From Brachybacterium squillarum M-6-3 (GTDB taxonomy: Bacteria; Actinomycetota; Actinomycetes; Actinomycetales; Dermabacteraceae): a stretch of DNA of 64,000 nt. Numbering within the stretch: position 1 is the first letter of the stretch; each line of letters opens with the position of its first letter. A program made the translations under genes and the position numbers. Of the stretch, positions 1 through 11,624 are shown one piece after another. The stretch spans positions 1 through 64,000 of the forward strand of contig NZ_AGBX01000005.1 of the NCBI RefSeq assembly GCF_000225825.1, written 5' to 3'. The notes beneath the pieces were generated by a model, which did no database searches, was not told where the DNA came from, and saw only the letters and a program-made list of their open reading frames with translations.

Positions 1-2026
<2,026 letters not shown>

Positions 2027-2122
2027 CCCCAGGGCGATCCGCCATGAGGTGCCCCACTCGTCCGGAATGTCCGCCGTACCGCACCGGTCCTCGCGCCCGG
2101 GTGTCCCGGTAGGCTCGGACCC

Positions 2123-3097
<975 letters not shown>

Positions 3098-3156
3098 GCG
3101 AGGCCCGCCGACGGGCCTGAGCGCCCCGCCGTCTCTCCCGCCCCGCGGACAGGAAG

Positions 3157-3185
3157 GCCCCGTCGACCGTCACGGTCGGCGGGGC
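3157..3185. terminator. Bidirectional hairpin between galE and ilvA
   Basis: Two 13-base arms (3157-3169 and 3173-3185) pair with a single G-T wobble around a TCA loop. The hairpin lies between the convergent stops of galE and ilvA. There is no T-run, as is common in very GC-rich genomes. Confidence 0.6.
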
Positions 3186-3210
3186 GGCATCGTTCCCGGG
3201 GCCGGGCGGC

Positions 3211-4563
3211 TCAGGTGAGGTAGCGATAGATCGGGTCCTGCGGATCGATCCGCTCGATCTGCATGCCGGAGGCGGCCATCCTCCCCATCAGCGGCTCCAG
3301 GTCCGCGCGGCGGGAGATCTCCAGGCCCACCAGCGCCGGGCCCTCCTCGCGGTTGTTGCGCTTGATGTAGTCGAACAGCACGATGTCGTCGTCCGGCCCC
3401 AGCACCCGGTCGAGGAAGCGCCGCAACGCCCCCGGCTCCTGCGGGAAGGTCACCAGGAAGTAGTGCTTGAGGCCCTCGTGGACCAGGGAGCGCTCGACGA
3501 TCTCGGTGTAGCGGGAGACGTCGTTGTTGCCGCCGGAGACCACCACCAGGATGTCCCCGCCCTCGCCGTGGCCCTCGTCCCCGGCGGTCACGGCACCGGT
3601 GGCCACGGCCGCCGCTGCCAGCGCCCCGGCGGGCTCCGCGATGATGCCGTCCACCTGGTACAGCGCGAGCATCTCGGTGCACACGGCGCCCTCGTCCACG
3701 GCCCGCAGCTCGGGCACGATGGCCTGGGCCATCCGCAGCGGGGCGGTGCCGACCCGGCGCACCGCGGCGCCGTCCACGAAGCGGTCCAGCTCGGCCAGCG
3801 CCACCGGGCGGCCGGCGGTCATCGCCGCCGCCATCGAGACGGCCCCGGCGGGCTCCACGCCCACGATCCGCATCGCGGGCACCCGCTCCCGCAGCCAGGC
3901 GCCGCAGCCGCCCAGCAGGCCGCCGCCGCCCACCGGCAGCACGATGGTCCCGGCCTCACGCCCGTGCTCGCTGCGCAGCTGCTGCACCGCCTCGAGCGCC
4001 ACCGTCCCCTGACCGGCCATGATGCGGGGGTGGTCGAAGGGCGGCACCAGGGTGGCGCCGGTGCGCTCCACGTCCTCCTCGGCGGCCTGGGCGGCGTCGT
4101 CGAAGGTGTCGCCGATCAGCACCAGCTCCACCTGGTCCCCGCCGATCGCGACGATCCGCTCGCGCTTCTGGCGGGGCGTGGTGCCCGGCACGTAGATCCG
4201 GCCGGTGATGCCGAGGGCGCGGCAGGCGCGGGCCACGCCCTGGGCGTGGTTCCCGGCGCTCGCGGCGACCACGCCGGCGCCGCGGGAGCCCGCGTCCAGG
4301 GAGGCGAGGAACAGGTGTGCGCCGCGCAGCTTGTAGGAGCGCACCGGCTGGAGGTCCTCGCGCTTCAGCCACACCGGCACCCCGGCGATCTCGCTGAGTC
4401 GCTCGCTGCGCTGCACGGGGGTGCGGCGCACCACGGAATCCAGCCGACCCGCGGCCATTTCCACGTCCTGCGCGGTCAGCGGCAGGGCCGGGGCCTGCGG
4501 GACGGCGTCGTGCGGGGCGGTGTCGTGCGGGGCGACCGAGCCCGAGGTGGTGCCGGAGCTCAT
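3211..4563 (-). CDS. ilvA: Threonine ammonia-lyase (threonine deaminase)
   Basis: 450-residue PLP enzyme that deaminates threonine to 2-oxobutyrate, the first committed step to isoleucine. The PLP lysine is Lys78 in RSYKLRGA, and the phosphate-binding Gly loop is VGGGGLLGG. The last ~90 residues form the ACT-like regulatory domain (KHYFLVTFPQEPGALRRFL), so isoleucine feedback is expected. About 30 residues of poorly conserved Ala/Pro/His-rich sequence precede the fold. Its ATG overlaps the stop of the upstream PTS IIB gene (ATGA), so the two are translationally coupled. Confidence 0.9.
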   Translation of the reverse strand: MSSGTTSGSVAPHDTAPHDAVPQAPALPLTAQDVEMAAGRLDSVVRRTPVQRSERLSEIAGVPVWLKREDLQPVRSYKLRGAHLFLASLDAGSRGAGVVAASAGNHAQGVARACRALGITGRIYVPGTTPRQKRERIVAIGGDQVELVLIGDTFDDAAQAAEEDVERTGATLVPPFDHPRIMAGQGTVALEAVQQLRSEHGREAGTIVLPVGGGGLLGGCGAWLRERVPAMRIVGVEPAGAVSMAAAMTAGRPVALAELDRFVDGAAVRRVGTAPLRMAQAIVPELRAVDEGAVCTEMLALYQVDGIIAEPAGALAAAAVATGAVTAGDEGHGEGGDILVVVSGGNNDVSRYTEIVERSLVHEGLKHYFLVTFPQEPGALRRFLDRVLGPDDDIVLFDYIKRNNREEGPALVGLEISRRADLEPLMGRMAASGMQIERIDPQDPIYRYLT

Positions 4564-4856
4564 CCCTCGCCCCGGTCGATCCGGGCCAGGATGCGATCGA
4601 TGTCGTCGTAGGTGACCTGCGGGTTGGTGCCCAGCAGCAGCGGCATGCCGGAGACCCGCGGGATGCCCAGCGCATCGGGCAGGTCCACCGTCGTCACCAC
4701 CAGGTCCGCCTCGAAGTCGGCGGAGAGCAGATCCATCACCGTCGCCTGCACCACGGTCGCCGGGCGGCCGGCGGAGGAGACGTGCTCGCGCACCTGCTCC
4801 GCGATGAGGGCGGAGGTGGCGATGCCGGCTCCGCAGACGATGGCGATGGTGAGCAT
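4560..4856 (-). CDS. Stand-alone PTS IIB-like protein
   Basis: 98 residues beginning MLTIAIVCGAGIATS, the P-loop of galactitol-type phosphotransferase IIB domains. Cys8 would be the phosphorylated residue. No IIA or IIC gene is adjacent, so this is an orphan; it may serve a distant permease or have a regulatory role. A GAGGAG ribosome-binding site lies just upstream, and the stop overlaps the ilvA start. Why an orphan IIB is coupled to threonine deaminase is not apparent from the sequence. Confidence 0.75.
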   Translation of the reverse strand: MLTIAIVCGAGIATSALIAEQVREHVSSAGRPATVVQATVMDLLSADFEADLVVTTVDLPDALGIPRVSGMPLLLGTNPQVTYDDIDRILARIDRGEG

Positions 4857-4990
4857 GCAGGCTCCTCGAGGTCGCGGACGGGACGGGCGGCCCGGGAACG
4901 GGCGCCCACGATTCTGGCACGGCCCGCGGGGAGGGTCCACGCCTCCGGTCCCCGCCCCGTCCGGACGCGGACGGCCGCCGCCCGGACGAC

Positions 4991-5026
4991 GACGCGGGCC
5001 CGCCCCCGGTGGGGCGGGCCCGCGTC
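4991..5026 (-). terminator. Terminator of carD
   Basis: A perfect 16-bp stem (4991-5006 with 5011-5026) closes a CGGT loop, 17 bases downstream of the carD stop. It has no T-run. Confidence 0.65.
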
Positions 5027-5042
5027 GCAGGTCAGGCGGAGA

Positions 5043-5525
5043 TCAGGAGGCGAGGACCTCGTCGAGGGTGGACTCGGCGGAGGCCTCGTCCGTCTTCTCG
5101 GCCAGGGCCAGCTCGGAGACCAGGATCTGGCGCGCCTTGGCCAGCATCCGCTTCTCGCCCGCGGAGAGACCGCGGTCCTGGTCGCGGCGCCAGAGGTCGC
5201 GGACGACCTCGGCCACCTTCTTCACGTCGCCGGAGGCGAGCTTCTCCACGTTCGCCTTGTAGCGGCGGGACCAGTTGGTGGGCTCCTCCGTGTACGGCTG
5301 GCGGAGGACGTCGAAGACCTCGTCCAGGCCCTCCTTGTCCACCACGTCGCGGACGCCGACCATGTCGACGTTGTCCGCGGGGACCTCGATGGTGAGGTCG
5401 CCCTGGGCGACCTTGAGCTTCAGGTAGGTCCGGTCCTCACCCTTGATGGTGCGGATCTTGACCTCTTCGATGAGCGCCGCCCCGTGGTGCGGGTAGACGA
5501 CGGTCTCGCCGACGACAAAATTCAT
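5043..5525 (-). CDS. carD: CarD-family RNA polymerase-binding transcription factor
   Basis: 160-residue protein that binds the RNA polymerase beta subunit through an N-terminal Tudor-like domain (residues 1 to about 60, [15 protein letters not shown]). It stabilises open complexes through a C-terminal helical DNA-binding domain; CarD is essential in mycobacteria. Length and sequence are typical. AAAGGGGA precedes the ATG as ribosome-binding site. The last ~15 residues are acidic and probably flexible. Confidence 0.9.
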   Translation of the reverse strand: MNFVVGETVVYPHHGAALIEEVKIRTIKGEDRTYLKLKVAQGDLTIEVPADNVDMVGVRDVVDKEGLDEVFDVLRQPYTEEPTNWSRRYKANVEKLASGDVKKVAEVVRDLWRRDQDRGLSAGEKRMLAKARQILVSELALAEKTDEASAESTLDEVLAS

Positions 5526-5774
5526 GTGGTGGTCCCCTTTCCGGAGACCAGTCTATCACCGGGAGGGTGTGCTACTCTTCGCCGCTTTTCCGTCGGGAGC
5601 GGTCGAATCGCCGCCCCGATCCGCCCGCGACCGGCGCGGACGCCTCTCGCGCGCGGGAGAGCCGCGGGGGAGCGGAGCCGTCGGGGCCGGTCGGACCGGG
5701 TCCGTGCGGTACCCTGGCACAGCCATCCCCGCTCGTCCCCGGCCGCCTCGCGTGGTCTCGAACAGGAGCCCCTC

Positions 5775-6353
5775 GTGCGTCGACTCCGCCGCCCCGTCCT
5801 CGCCGCGGCCGCCCTCGGTCTCGCGGCCGCCGCCTCCGGCTGCGCGTACTTCAGCCCGGTGCAGACCCAGGACTTCTACCAGACCGCCGACGGCACCAAC
5901 GCCAGCATCGTCGACGAGCAGGGCACCTTCGAGATCGGCGTGCGCAACGCGATCGTCGTGGTCGACGACGACGGCACCGCCGCCCTGCGCGGCTCCGTCG
6001 TGAACTACTCCACCGAGCAGGCCACCGTCGAGCTGACCGGCGAGGTCGAGGGCAGCCCCGCCTTCTCCGCCGGCGTCACCGTCGCCCCCGGCGAGGTCAT
6101 CGAGCTCGGACCCGACGAGGGCCAGCAGGAGGTCGCCATCGAGGGCCTCAGCGTCGAGCCGGGCGACGTGATCGACCTGGTCGTCACCGCCACCGGGAAG
6201 ACCGTCGAAGCCTCCCTGCCGGTCACCGACACCACCCTCGCCTACTACGGCGACCCCTCCGACGCGGGCGGCGCCTCGGACCTGGGCGGCACCTCCGAGT
6301 CCGACGGCAACCAGGAGGCCGAGGCCGAGCAGGCAGAGGAGGCGGGGCACTGA
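5775..6353 (+). CDS. Putative secreted lipoprotein
   Basis: 192 residues from a GTG preceded by AGGAG (5764-5768). A basic N-terminus, an alanine/leucine hydrophobic stretch and the lipobox SGC with Cys23 mark a lipoprotein exported by Sec and anchored outside the membrane. The mature part has a beta-rich middle (repeated VxxxG patterns like a copper-chaperone or DUF4352 sandwich) and a Glu/Ala/Gly-rich acidic tail. I cannot assign a function. It converges on the regX3-like gene across a perfect hairpin. Confidence 0.7.
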   Translation: MRRLRRPVLAAAALGLAAAASGCAYFSPVQTQDFYQTADGTNASIVDEQGTFEIGVRNAIVVVDDDGTAALRGSVVNYSTEQATVELTGEVEGSPAFSAGVTVAPGEVIELGPDEGQQEVAIEGLSVEPGDVIDLVVTATGKTVEASLPVTDTTLAYYGDPSDAGGASDLGGTSESDGNQEAEAEQAEEAGH

Positions 6354-6371
6354 CCCCCACCCCGTGCCAGC

Positions 6372-6411
6372 ACGACGGCGGCCCCCGGGAGATCCCGGGG
6401 GCCGCCGTCGT
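6372..6411. terminator. Bidirectional terminator, lipoprotein/regX3
   Basis: A perfect 18-bp stem (6372-6389 with 6394-6411) around a four-base loop, between two convergent genes. Confidence 0.7.
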
Positions 6412-6428
6412 CGGGGGTGCGGGCCGGC

Positions 6429-7121
6429 TCAGGCCGCGGAGGACTCGAACTTGTATCCCAGGCCGCGCACCGTCACCAGATGCACCGGGTTCTTCGGGTC
6501 GTCCTCGATCTTCGCCCGCAGCCGCTTCACGTGGACGTCGAGGGTCTTGGTGTCGCCCACGTAGTTGGCGCCCCACACCCGGTCGATGAGCTGGCCGCGG
6601 GTGAGCACCCGGTCGACGTTGCGCAGCATCATCTCCAGCAGCTCGAACTCCTTCAGCGGCAGCGCCACGTCCTCGCCGTGCACCTGCACCACGTGGCGCT
6701 CCACGTCCATCAGGATGTGCCCGGCGGTGAGGGTCGAGCCCTCCTCGTCCTCGCCGACGTCGCTGCGGCGCCGCAGCACCGCCTTGATCCGGGCCAGCAG
6801 CTCCCGGGAGGAGTAGGGCTTGGTCACGTAGTCGTCGGCGCCCAGCTCCAGGCCCAGCACCTTGTCGAACTCGTCGTCCTTCGCGGTCAGCATGATCACC
6901 GGCACCGTCGAGGTGCGGCGGATCTCCCGGCACACCTCGGTGCCGCTCATGCCGGGCAGCATCAGGTCCAGCAGCACCAGGTCCGCGCCGTGGGCGGAGA
7001 AGATCCGCAGGCCCTCGGTGCCGTCGTCGGCGACCGCCACCTCGTAGCCCTCCTTGCGCAGGGAGTAGGAGAGCGGATCGGAGAAGGACTCCTCGTCCTC
7101 GACGATCAGGATGCGGGTCAT
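6429..7121 (-). CDS. regX3: RegX3/PhoP-type response regulator
   Basis: 230-residue OmpR-family regulator. The receiver domain occupies residues 1-120 (acidic DEE pocket, phospho-Asp in VLLDLMLPG, Lys in VTKPYSS). The C-terminal winged helix ends RGLGYKFE. It lies directly downstream of senX3 with one base between stop and start. The pair faces phoU across a PHO-box-like repeat, the usual arrangement for the phosphate-starvation regulators of actinobacteria (SenX3-RegX3 or PhoR-PhoP). I choose regX3 for its strong identity pattern with that branch; phoP is the alternative name. Confidence 0.85.
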   Translation of the reverse strand: MTRILIVEDEESFSDPLSYSLRKEGYEVAVADDGTEGLRIFSAHGADLVLLDLMLPGMSGTEVCREIRRTSTVPVIMLTAKDDEFDKVLGLELGADDYVTKPYSSRELLARIKAVLRRRSDVGEDEEGSTLTAGHILMDVERHVVQVHGEDVALPLKEFELLEMMLRNVDRVLTRGQLIDRVWGANYVGDTKTLDVHVKRLRAKIEDDPKNPVHLVTVRGLGYKFESSAA

Positions 7122-7122
7122 C

Positions 7123-8352
7123 TCAGCGTGCCTTTCCCGGGACGCGCTCGGCGTCCCTGTCCTCGTCCGCGCGGCGGGCGGGGTCCGCGCCGGCGGTGCT
7201 CACGGTCTCGGTGCTGCCCATCTCGGGCAGGTGCAGGGTGAAGGTCGAGCCCTGGCCGGGCAGCGACCAGGCGGTGACCTCGCCGCCGTGGTCGGCGGCG
7301 ATGTGCTTGACGATGGCCAGGCCCAGCCCGGTGCCGCCGGTCTCCCGGGAGCGGGCCTTGTCCACCCGGAAGAAGCGCTCGAAGACGCGCTCCAGGTCGC
7401 TCTTGGCGATGCCGATGCCCTGGTCCTTCACGGACAGCTCCACCATGCCGTGCTCGCGGCGCACCGAGACGCCGACGGTGGTGCCGGGCTCGGAGTAGGA
7501 GACGGCGTTGGAGATCAGGTTCGACAGGGCGGTGGTGAGCATCGCCCGGGAGCCGTACACCCGCAGGTCCGAGGGGCCGCCGGTCTTCACGGTGATGCGG
7601 GAGCCGAGGGCGAAGTTGCGGTTCAGCGAGACCGCCTCCTCGATCACCTCGTCCATCTCGACGGGCTCACCGGTGGGCAGCGCGGAGGTTCCCTGCACCC
7701 GGGAGAGCTCGATGATCTCCTGCACCAGGTGGGACAGGCGGCGGGACTCGCTCTGCATCCGCTCCGCGAAGCGGCGCACCGCGTCCGGGTCCTCGGCGGC
7801 GTCCTCCATCGTCTCCGCCAGCAGGGTGATCGCGCCGACGGGGGTCTTCAGCTCGTGGGAGACGTTGGCGACGAAGTCGCGCCGGGTCTCCTCCACCCGG
7901 ATCTGCCGGGTGAGGTCGTCGGCCAGCAGCAGCACGCCGGAGGTGCCGAGCGCGCCGATGCGCACGTCGATCACGGCCTCGTCGTCGCCCTGGGTGGAGC
8001 GCTGCAGGGTGAGCCGCTCGTCCCGGTAGCCGCCGTTGCGGCCCACGTCGGCGGCCAGCTCGATCAGCTCGCTGCCGGCCAGCCGCGGGTAGTCGCTGCC
8101 GGTGGCGCGCACGATGCCGTAGGAGTAGGCCAGCGGGCTCGCGCGCAGCACGTCGCCGCTGGAGTCCAGCACCACGTAGGCGGAGGAGAGGATCGCCAGC
8201 ACCTCGGCGGCGGGCTCCGGCACGACCGGCAGCGGGCCGTCCGCGTCCCGGGGGCCGCGCGACTCGGCGCGCAGCATCGCCCAGGTGGCGGCGGCGCCGA
8301 TCACCAGGCCGATGACGGCGGCCAGCAGGAGCAGGGACGTGGACACCCCCAC
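7123..8352 (-). CDS. senX3: SenX3-type sensor histidine kinase
   Basis: 409-residue membrane kinase. It has one N-terminal transmembrane helix (residues 5-28) and a PAS-like sensor segment to about residue 150. The dimerisation helix carries the phospho-His in FVANVSHELKTPVG. The ATPase domain shows the N box (NLISNAVSYS), G1 box (DQGIGI) and G2 box (GTGLGLAIVKH). The single membrane helix plus PAS layout, rather than a periplasmic loop, matches SenX3, whose signal arrives from the Pst/PhoU complex. The regulator gene follows one base downstream. Confidence 0.85.
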   Translation of the reverse strand: MGVSTSLLLLAAVIGLVIGAAATWAMLRAESRGPRDADGPLPVVPEPAAEVLAILSSAYVVLDSSGDVLRASPLAYSYGIVRATGSDYPRLAGSELIELAADVGRNGGYRDERLTLQRSTQGDDEAVIDVRIGALGTSGVLLLADDLTRQIRVEETRRDFVANVSHELKTPVGAITLLAETMEDAAEDPDAVRRFAERMQSESRRLSHLVQEIIELSRVQGTSALPTGEPVEMDEVIEEAVSLNRNFALGSRITVKTGGPSDLRVYGSRAMLTTALSNLISNAVSYSEPGTTVGVSVRREHGMVELSVKDQGIGIAKSDLERVFERFFRVDKARSRETGGTGLGLAIVKHIAADHGGEVTAWSLPGQGSTFTLHLPEMGSTETVSTAGADPARRADEDRDAERVPGKAR

Positions 8353-8416
8353 AGCCTAGGCTCCCCGCGCGCCCGACTCGCGTCGTCCGGGGTGCGGGGC
8401 CAGACTGGGGCCAGGA

Positions 8417-8477
8417 GTTCACCAGGACTCCGTCCGGCGTTCACCGGGACCCGGGCCGCGTTCACCCGACGTTGCCA
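8417..8477. promoter_or_regulatory. PHO-box-like direct repeats upstream of phoU and senX3
   Basis: GTTCACC occurs three times, at 8417, 8439 and 8460, with 21-22 base periodicity, meaning every second 11-base unit. The units read GTTCACCAGGA, GTTCACCGGGA and GTTCACCCGAC, followed by GTTGCCAGACT. This matches the 11-base direct-repeat PHO box bound by actinobacterial PhoP. It lies between the divergent senX3 and phoU genes, about 50 bases before the phoU start. Confidence 0.7.
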
Positions 8478-8522
8478 GACTCGGCGGGCGGCAAGACCCC
8501 CTACACCTAGGAGAGTGCACCC

Positions 8523-9197
8523 ATGCGCGAGGCGTACCAGAGCGACCTGCGGCATCTCGTCGACGATCTGCTGGACATGGCGGACATGGTCGCCACCGCC
8601 CTCGAGGACGCCACCCGCGCCCTCCTCGAGGGGGACCTCGGCCTCGCCGAGCGCGTGATCGCGGCGGACCCGCACATCGACCAGCGCCAGCTCGACCTCG
8701 ACTCCAAGGTCGTCGAGCTGCTGGCCCGGCAGAACCCCGTCGCCACCGACCTGCGGCTGCTGGTGGCCAGCCTGCGCATGAGCTCCTCGCTGGAGCGCAT
8801 GGGCGACCTCTGCGCCCACGTGGCCCTGGTGGCGCGGCGCACCCACCCCGACCTCGCCGTGCCCGAGCAGCACCGCGCGCAGATCCGCGAGATGGCCGAC
8901 CTGGGCCTGGCGGCGCTGCGCGACGCCGGCACCGTGATCGCCGACCGCGACCTGGCGCTGGCCGCCCAGGTCGAGAAGAACGACGAGGCGATCGACGCGC
9001 TGCTGCAGGACATCGCCCGGGAGATGGCCAGCACCGAGGGCTACACCAACGCCCAGGTCGCGGACATGACCCTGCTGATCCGCTTCTACGAGCGGATCGG
9101 CGACCACGCCGTCTCGCTGGTGCGGCGCATCGGCTTCCTGGTCACAGGCGACGCCCTGGACACCCGCAGCTCCGCGGTGGAGGTCGGCGAGATCTGA
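8523..9197 (+). CDS. phoU: Phosphate signalling protein PhoU
   Basis: 224 residues of helical bundle with the two repeated PhoU domains. The metal-binding motifs are visible as SSLERMGDLCAH and RFYERIGDHAVS. PhoU links the Pst phosphate transporter to the sensor kinase and limits phosphate uptake; it is cytoplasmic. It starts at an ATG with AGGAG about 8 bases upstream. No pst genes are in the window. Confidence 0.9.
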   Translation: MREAYQSDLRHLVDDLLDMADMVATALEDATRALLEGDLGLAERVIAADPHIDQRQLDLDSKVVELLARQNPVATDLRLLVASLRMSSSLERMGDLCAHVALVARRTHPDLAVPEQHRAQIREMADLGLAALRDAGTVIADRDLALAAQVEKNDEAIDALLQDIAREMASTEGYTNAQVADMTLLIRFYERIGDHAVSLVRRIGFLVTGDALDTRSSAVEVGEI

Positions 9198-9231
9198 TCC
9201 ACCGCTGCCGGGACGTCACGCCGTCCCCGGC

Positions 9232-9275
9232 ACGACTCGGGCCCCCGACCTCGCGAGGTCGGGGGCCCGAGTCGT
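9232..9275. terminator. Perfect 44-bp palindrome after phoU
   Basis: Two perfect 22-base arms meet at 9253/9254 (centre TCGCGA), between the convergent phoU and DUF4235 genes. It probably acts as a bidirectional terminator. Confidence 0.65.
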
Positions 9276-9294
9276 GGACGGGCGAGCGGAGTCC

Positions 9295-9660
9295 TCAGCC
9301 GCGGTTGCTGCGGGGGCGGCGGGAGATCATCTTCTCCGTGCCCTTCTTCGCCCCGCGCTGGGCGAGCTGCCGCAGCGACTGCAGCAGCACGCCGGAGATG
9401 AGGGTCCACAGGGCGATCTTCCACACCGGGGTCTCGTCCATGGGGTCGGAGATCTCCTTGGCCTCGGCCTTGGAGGCGCCGTCCTTGCGGGCCTGCTTGC
9501 GACGCTTCGCGGTCTCCTTCTGGGAGGCCTTGGTGTTCTTCGCGGTGGGGGCGTCCTCGCCGAAGACGGCGCCCCAGCCGGCGGCCGCGGCCTTCTTGCC
9601 GATCACGCTGGCGGCGACGCCCGCCAGGGGCACGACGATGTTGACGATGGGGTTGGCCAC
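9295..9660 (-). CDS. DUF4235 family membrane protein
   Basis: 121 residues with hydrophobic stretches at about 5-28 and 78-98 separated by a very basic Lys/Ala/Gln linker. The C-terminal block WKIALWTLISGVLLQSLRQ followed by an Arg-rich tail matches the actinobacterial DUF4235 family, whose function is unknown. It precedes the LCP gene's stop by a short gap and could be co-transcribed with the genes upstream. Confidence 0.7.
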   Translation of the reverse strand: MANPIVNIVVPLAGVAASVIGKKAAAAGWGAVFGEDAPTAKNTKASQKETAKRRKQARKDGASKAEAKEISDPMDETPVWKIALWTLISGVLLQSLRQLAQRGAKKGTEKMISRRPRSNRG

Positions 9661-9680
9661 GGGTCCTCCTCGCGGACGGG

Positions 9681-10724
9681 TCAGTAGGTGCCGGCGTTCT
9701 GAGCGTAGTACGTGCCCATGTCGTCGGTGCGCAGGGCCTCGCGCAGCTCCTCCATCGCCGCCTCGTCGGTGGCGACCACGCTGGCCCCCGCGTCGGTGGT
9801 CATCGGGTCGCCGTGCGGGGCGCCCAGGAAGTACAGGTCGGAGGAGCGCACCGAGCGCAGTGAGATCCCCAGGTCCAGCATCGCGGTGCTGGTCAGGGCG
9901 TCGTCGGTGGTGAGGTAGGGGGCGATCGAGGCGATGGTCTCGCGCAGCGTGCCGGGGTCGGTGAGGGTGTCGCGGCTGAGCAGCTTCTCCGCGATCCCCG
10001 CCAGCACGGCCTGCTGGTTGCGGTTGCGCTGGAAGTCGCCGTCGGAGAACTGCTTGCGGGCGCGGACGAAGGCGAGGGCCTCCTCGCCGTCCATCGACTG
10101 GGTGCCGGCGGTGAACTGGTGGCCGTCGGCCTCGAAGTCCTCGGGCACCTCCACGTCGATGCCGCCGAGGGTGTCCACCAGGCCCTGGATCCCGTCGAAG
10201 TCGATGAGGGCGACGTGCTCGATGGGCACCCCGGTGTAGTTCTCCACGGTGGTCACGGCCAGCGGCAGGCCGCCGTAGGCGAGCGCGGCGTTGATGCGGC
10301 CCTGCCCGTGGCCGGGGATGTCGACGTAGAGGTCGCGGGGGAAGGAGGTCACGTAGGCCGCGGAGTTGTCCTCGGGGATGTGCACCAGCATCACCACGTC
10401 GGAGCGCTGGCCGCTGACGCCCTCGGCGTCCTCCGGGGAGCGCTTGTCGGAGCCCAGCAGGAGGATGTTGCGGCCGGTGCCGTCCTCCGTCCCCGGGCGG
10501 GCGCCGTCGGAGGCGCCGCGGGTGATCTCCACCGTGGTCACGTCCTGATAGGCGGTGCGCAGGGAGTTCAGGTAGACGGCCGCGACGATGCCGGCGCCGA
10601 TCACCAGCACGGCCGCCATGCCGAGGCCCAGCAGGGCGAGGCGCTTGCCGCGCCGCTGCCGCGGGTCGGGGGTGTCCTCGTCCTCCCAGTCGGAGGGGAG
10701 GTCGACGTCGTCGGTGGGGCTCAT
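9681..10724 (-). CDS. LytR-CpsA-Psr (LCP) family cell-wall glycopolymer ligase
   Basis: 347 residues from the ATG at 10724. A cytoplasmic acidic N-terminus is followed by one membrane helix (about residues 30-52) and an extracellular LCP domain. The LCP signature stretches are present: NILLLGSDKR, RSDVVMLVHI, SFPRDLYVDIPG and RARKQFSDGDFQRNRNQQ. LCP proteins transfer undecaprenyl-linked glycopolymers (teichoic acids or, in mycobacteria, arabinogalactan) to peptidoglycan. An upstream start at 10760 would add 12 unconserved residues. Confidence 0.85.
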   Translation of the reverse strand: MSPTDDVDLPSDWEDEDTPDPRQRRGKRLALLGLGMAAVLVIGAGIVAAVYLNSLRTAYQDVTTVEITRGASDGARPGTEDGTGRNILLLGSDKRSPEDAEGVSGQRSDVVMLVHIPEDNSAAYVTSFPRDLYVDIPGHGQGRINAALAYGGLPLAVTTVENYTGVPIEHVALIDFDGIQGLVDTLGGIDVEVPEDFEADGHQFTAGTQSMDGEEALAFVRARKQFSDGDFQRNRNQQAVLAGIAEKLLSRDTLTDPGTLRETIASIAPYLTTDDALTSTAMLDLGISLRSVRSSDLYFLGAPHGDPMTTDAGASVVATDEAAMEELREALRTDDMGTYYAQNAGTY

Positions 10725-10808
10725 CGCGGACTCGCTCTCATCCGGTGCCGGTCTCGGCACGCAGGGCAGGTGAGGGGAAGGATCGCACGGTCCGGGGCCG
10801 GGCGGCGG

Positions 10809-11624
10809 TCAGTCCGTCGGGGCGGCGACCCGGGTGTAGGCGAGATCCCATCCTAGGCGCCCGGCGCGCTCGCCCTTGTTCTCGAAGCTGGTCTTCACAC
10901 GACCTGCGAATCGCGGCGCCCAGCCGCGCTCGGCCATCCCCTCCGGCACCGGGTCGGCGGGGGTGCCGGCGGGGCGCGGCCCCTCCCGGTGGGCGTTGAC
11001 CAGGCCGGGGGTCGCCTCGAGCACCTCGCGCATGTGGTGGGCGTACTGCGCCCAGTCGGTGGCCAGGCGCAGCGTGGCGCCCTCGGCCAGCAGCGGCAGC
11101 ACGGCCTGCAGGAAGGGCGGGTTGATCAGGCGGCGTTTGTGGTGGCGGGACTTGTGCCAGGGGTCGGGGAAGAACACCCACAGTTCCTGCACGCTGCCGG
11201 CGGGGAGCAGGGCGGGCAGGGCGCGCTGGGCGTCCAGCGGCAGCAGCCGCACGTTGGTCGGGGAGCCGGCACGCTCGATGCGGTCCAGGGACTGGGCGAG
11301 CCCGGGCCGGTACACCTCCACGGCCAGGTGGTCCCGCTCGGGGTGGGCGGCCGCGGCGGCGGCGACGTTCTCGCCCTGGCCGCTGCCGACCTCGACGACC
11401 AGCGGGGCGCGGCGGCCGAACACGGCCTCCAGGTCCAGGTGCACGCCCTCGGCCGGGAGGGTGTCGCGCTCCCCGCGGGGGAGGTCCAGCACGTAGGTGT
11501 CGGCCAGGCGGTCCCAGGCGTCCTGGCGGCTGGCGGAGAGGCGGTCGCCGCGGCGGACGAAGGAGACGGTCTCGCGGCGGGGGCCCTCGGGCCCGGCGGG
11601 CTCGCCGGGGACCTCAGGAGGCAC
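10809..11624 (-). CDS. trmB: tRNA (guanine-N7-)-methyltransferase
   Basis: 271-residue SAM-dependent enzyme that makes m7G46 in tRNAs. The SAM loop VEVGSGQGE, the acidic EVY and the family signature WVFFPDPWHKSRHHKRRL are visible. The GTG start at 11624 overlaps the end of the Rieske gene by 11 bases, so the two are likely co-transcribed. The first ~20 residues are poorly conserved. Confidence 0.9.
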   Translation of the reverse strand: MPPEVPGEPAGPEGPRRETVSFVRRGDRLSASRQDAWDRLADTYVLDLPRGERDTLPAEGVHLDLEAVFGRRAPLVVEVGSGQGENVAAAAAAHPERDHLAVEVYRPGLAQSLDRIERAGSPTNVRLLPLDAQRALPALLPAGSVQELWVFFPDPWHKSRHHKRRLINPPFLQAVLPLLAEGATLRLATDWAQYAHHMREVLEATPGLVNAHREGPRPAGTPADPVPEGMAERGWAPRFAGRVKTSFENKGERAGRLGWDLAYTRVAAPTD

